From Pedobacter sp. PAMC26386 (lineage in GTDB: Bacteria; Bacteroidota; Bacteroidia; Sphingobacteriales; Sphingobacteriaceae), in contig CP060294.1 of assembly GCA_014302835.1 (NCBI GenBank), forward strand, positions 3,125,067-3,189,066: a stretch of 64,000 nucleotides of DNA, in the 5' to 3' direction. Shown here piece by piece: positions 63,201-64,000 of the stretch. The translations under genes were made by a program, and so were the position numbers. Position 1 is the first letter of the stretch, and each line of letters begins with the position of its first letter. The notes beneath the pieces are model-generated. The model saw only the letters and a program-made list of their open reading frames with translations, was not told the origin of the DNA and searched no databases.

Positions 63201-63533
63201 TGTACTTGTCGCTTGTAACTTCACATCTAATGTTCCATTGTTACCAGTTTTTAATGTTTGCGTGGTGAAACCGATTGCTGTAAATACAAGTTCAGAAGTA
63301 CCATCGGCCTGAATTTTATATCTTCCATTTGCATCTGTTTGCGTAGACTTCTGTGTTCCTTTTACCTGGATGGATACTCCGGGAACTGGTAGTTTCTGTT
63401 CGTCGGTAATTGTTCCTGAAATGATCTTGCTTTGTGCAAATAAAGATAAAGGAGATACAAATGTTAAGGTACTTAATAAAAGTACCATCAACATTAAACT
63501 ACCCCTAATTACATTTGGGTATAATTTCTTCAT
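60219..63533 (-). CDS. SusC-like TonB-dependent outer membrane transporter
   Basis: 1104 residues. Signal peptide, carboxypeptidase-like domain (GTITDEQKLPVPGVSIQVKG), TonB plug with NDVESISLLKDAAAASIYGS and a full barrel ending TMRQYSLGLNVTF. It heads the polysaccharide operon. A -7 box (TATGTTTG on the minus strand, 63611-63618) and tandem repeats (63640-63678) precede it; the hybrid regulator is divergent. Confidence 0.95.
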   Translation of the reverse strand: MKKLYPNVIRGSLMLMVLLLSTLTFVSPLSLFAQSKIISGTITDEQKLPVPGVSIQVKGTQKSTQTDANGRYKIQADGTSELVFTAIGFTTQTLKTGNNGTLDVKLQATSTGLNEIVVVGYGTQKKVNVIGSIATINSKSLENRPLTNLSSGLAGLSAGIAVNQGSGKPGSDEATIRIRGAGTLNNNNPLVIIDGIAGTMDAVNPNDVESISLLKDAAAASIYGSLAANGVILITTKKGTSNKLSVNYSSLFSLAEPTKMPKFVTDYLTHMNLVNEGYRNLGQTPVYTDATMALWKNANANPDGLTAQGIPNKVAYPNTDWAKAVFEHNLVQQHNLSLNGGTESTQYLLSAGYLNNPGTMANTGADRFQLRINLQSKVNKFLTLGTQTFASLQNFGLANTANAFNFLRQTTPGVYPVYNGLYGFPAAAEESATANNILTYLYSTGGKDQESRFNTTVFAKIDILKGLSFESRFNYQTRFRETNAHSNTFEKWNFATNTQKVAATTPDQLSTTYAFNKNYSTTIDNVLKYNTTIHEKHDIGILAGYNQNYYNYYNWDATKTGLIDESITTLGSATTMTSINGDSYDYAIRSYFGRLNYAYDSKYLLEGVFRYDGSSKFGPDNRWGFFPAFSAGWRISQEPFMKNINEYVSNLKLRASWGKTGNNVMNSDPAKGNYDYRTAYSSFPYSFNGQPVTGLIQPKFANGDLKWETTTVTNLGLDGALFKGAVNFEVDLYNKYTDGILYIPTIPLTVGTATAATKNIAEISNRGIEFTLGYNGKSGDFKYGVTGNFAYNFNRVQKYKGALQQGYTTDAIGNQVYTSNIGSVSNGTTARILEGQQANQYYLYNVYKGNGTYNNADGSLNINGGPKDGMIRTPQDLTWVKNMIAAGYTFQPAGGVDKNKIYYGDLIYADNNGDGIYGNTYDQTFSNASATPKYNFGLQLNFSYKGFDMFMLWAGSAGMKYYWNNVGYNNSIVSLGNAVSKLVANDHYYYNEANPADPANHINGRFPRLKNTTDVQNAGVASDFYLYNASYVKLKNLQIGYTLPQNLTKKAGMSRARLYVSGENLFTITKFPGIDPEIGVKEGLYNGASYPTMRQYSLGLNVTF

Positions 63534-63610
63534 AATTGGTGTTTATTTGGTTAGGTTTTTTAGGATGCTATTTCCAGTTAATTCGAATTAATGGTGGTAA
63601 CATCCTAAAG

Positions 63611-63618
63611 CAAACATA
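63611..63618 (-). promoter_or_regulatory. -7 element of the susC operon
   Basis: The minus strand reads TATGTTTG, fitting TAnnTTTG, about 78 bp before the susC start. No -33 box at the usual spacing is visible, as expected for an activator-dependent promoter. Confidence 0.45.
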
Positions 63619-63639
63619 TAGGCAAAGGAGAATTTGAAG

Positions 63640-63678
63640 GGGGTAATTTTATAAATTTATAGGGGTGATTTTATAAAT
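63640..63678. promoter_or_regulatory. Tandem repeat, candidate operator of the hybrid two-component regulator
   Basis: GGGGTAATTTTATAAAT (63640-63656) and GGGGTGATTTTATAAAT (63662-63678) are 17-bp direct repeats differing at one base and spaced 22 bp. They lie immediately upstream of the susC -7 box, between susC and the hybrid regulator gene, the usual place for an operator bound by the AraC-type output domain. Confidence 0.6.
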
Positions 63679-63740
63679 ATTAAGCTTATAATTGCGTAAA
63701 CAGGTTGTTTATCACATATTTTACCTGAAAAAACAGAACC

Positions 63741-64000
63741 ATGCGCACCAAACGCCTCAAAACAAATTACTTCATTTTATCAGCGTTGTTTTTTTTTCTC
63801 TTTTGCAGTAAAACCAAGGCTCAGCAACCGATTTTCTTTGACCATTTGAACATTGAAAAAGGACTATCTCATAATAGTGTTCTTTCTATTGCCCAGGATA
63901 AGAATGGTTTCATGTGGCTCGGTACCGGACATGGCTTGAACCGCTATGATGGCTTCGGGTTTAAAGTCTATCTCAATAGCCCTTCTGATAGTACCACTTT
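63741..64000 (+). CDS. Hybrid two-component system sensor, N-terminal part only
   Basis: The ATG at 63741 starts MRTKRLKTNYFILSALFFFL, a signal peptide, followed by two-component-regulator propeller blades: FFDHLNIEKGLSHNSVLSI and MWLGTGHGLNRYDGFGFKVY (window end at 64000). This is the periplasmic sensor of Bacteroidota HTCS proteins that also carry kinase, receiver and AraC domains, none of which is visible here. It is divergent from the susC operon and should control it. Confidence 0.9.
   Translation, partial: MRTKRLKTNYFILSALFFFLFCSKTKAQQPIFFDHLNIEKGLSHNSVLSIAQDKNGFMWLGTGHGLNRYDGFGFKVYLNSPSDSTT

Noticed and set aside
1..64000. CRISPR arrays, rRNA and tRNA genes
   Set aside because: No regularly spaced repeat-spacer pattern, no 16S/23S core sequences and no cloverleaf with the conserved T-arm were seen; a dedicated search would be needed to exclude a tRNA firmly.

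Overview
This AT-rich window reads as chromosome of a Bacteroidota bacterium, most likely a Sphingobacteriaceae member close to Pedobacter (inference from gene content). The supporting signs are two SusC/SusD pairs, a sigma/FecR/TonB-receptor trio, the start of a hybrid two-component sensor with a propeller domain, many small lipoproteins, and promoters of the Bacteroidota type (TTTG at -33, TAnnTTTG at -7). I saw no rRNA, tRNA or CRISPR array.

Layout. 1-10.5 kb: end of a secreted protein gene plus a Gfo/Idh/MocA oxidoreductase, an AlkZ-type winged-helix protein, a MarR regulator with its enone-reductase and DJ-1/PfpI genes, and a VIT/VWA/DUF2135 secreted protein gene broken by a one-base homopolymer shift. 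10.5-13.2 kb: a complete IS21-family element with istA, istB, long inverted ends and a 5-bp target duplication. 13.3-18 kb: an operon of two cytochrome-P460-related proteins with a LytS/LytTR two-component pair, preceded by a 21-bp-spaced tandem repeat. 18-23.4 kb: TonB receptor, FecR anti-sigma and ECF sigma factor, next to a decayed histidine-kinase gene and a lipoprotein gene with a 17-bp inverted repeat over its start. 23.5-31.3 kb: hydrolases, YiaAB membrane protein, DinB, GNAT, pirin, Crp, RidA, an L,D-transpeptidase and a lipid A-type acyltransferase. 31.3-37 kb: complete tripartite RND efflux operon. 37-46.4 kb: Lrp regulator divergent from an MFS pump, M57 metalloprotease lipoprotein, KirBac-type K+ channel, FKBP isomerase, acetyltransferases and an aminotransferase fragment. 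46.7-50.9 kb: a SusC/SusD pair without enzymes. 51-51.5 kb: a decayed nucleotidyltransferase gene pair. 51.6-52.5 kb: a siderophore-interacting protein.

52.5-64 kb is a polysaccharide utilisation locus: SusC, SusD, a PL8 lyase, a GH88 unsaturated uronyl hydrolase and a DUF2264 protein in one minus-strand operon, a convergent alginate-lyase-fold enzyme, and a divergent hybrid two-component regulator cut by the window end. The enzymes fit a glucuronic-acid-containing polysaccharide: lyases cut by beta-elimination, GH88 removes the unsaturated uronate, and the SusCD pair imports oligosaccharides. No sulfatase is present. Two 17-bp direct repeats spaced 22 bp lie between susC and the regulator and are a candidate operator.

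The most noteworthy unexplained structures are the P460/LytTR operon with its tandem repeat, the tandem repeat of the polysaccharide locus, the inverted repeats over two start regions, the matched MarR boxes, the exact IS21 boundaries and the relics of three decayed genes. Names rest on motifs recalled from known families; no database search was run.
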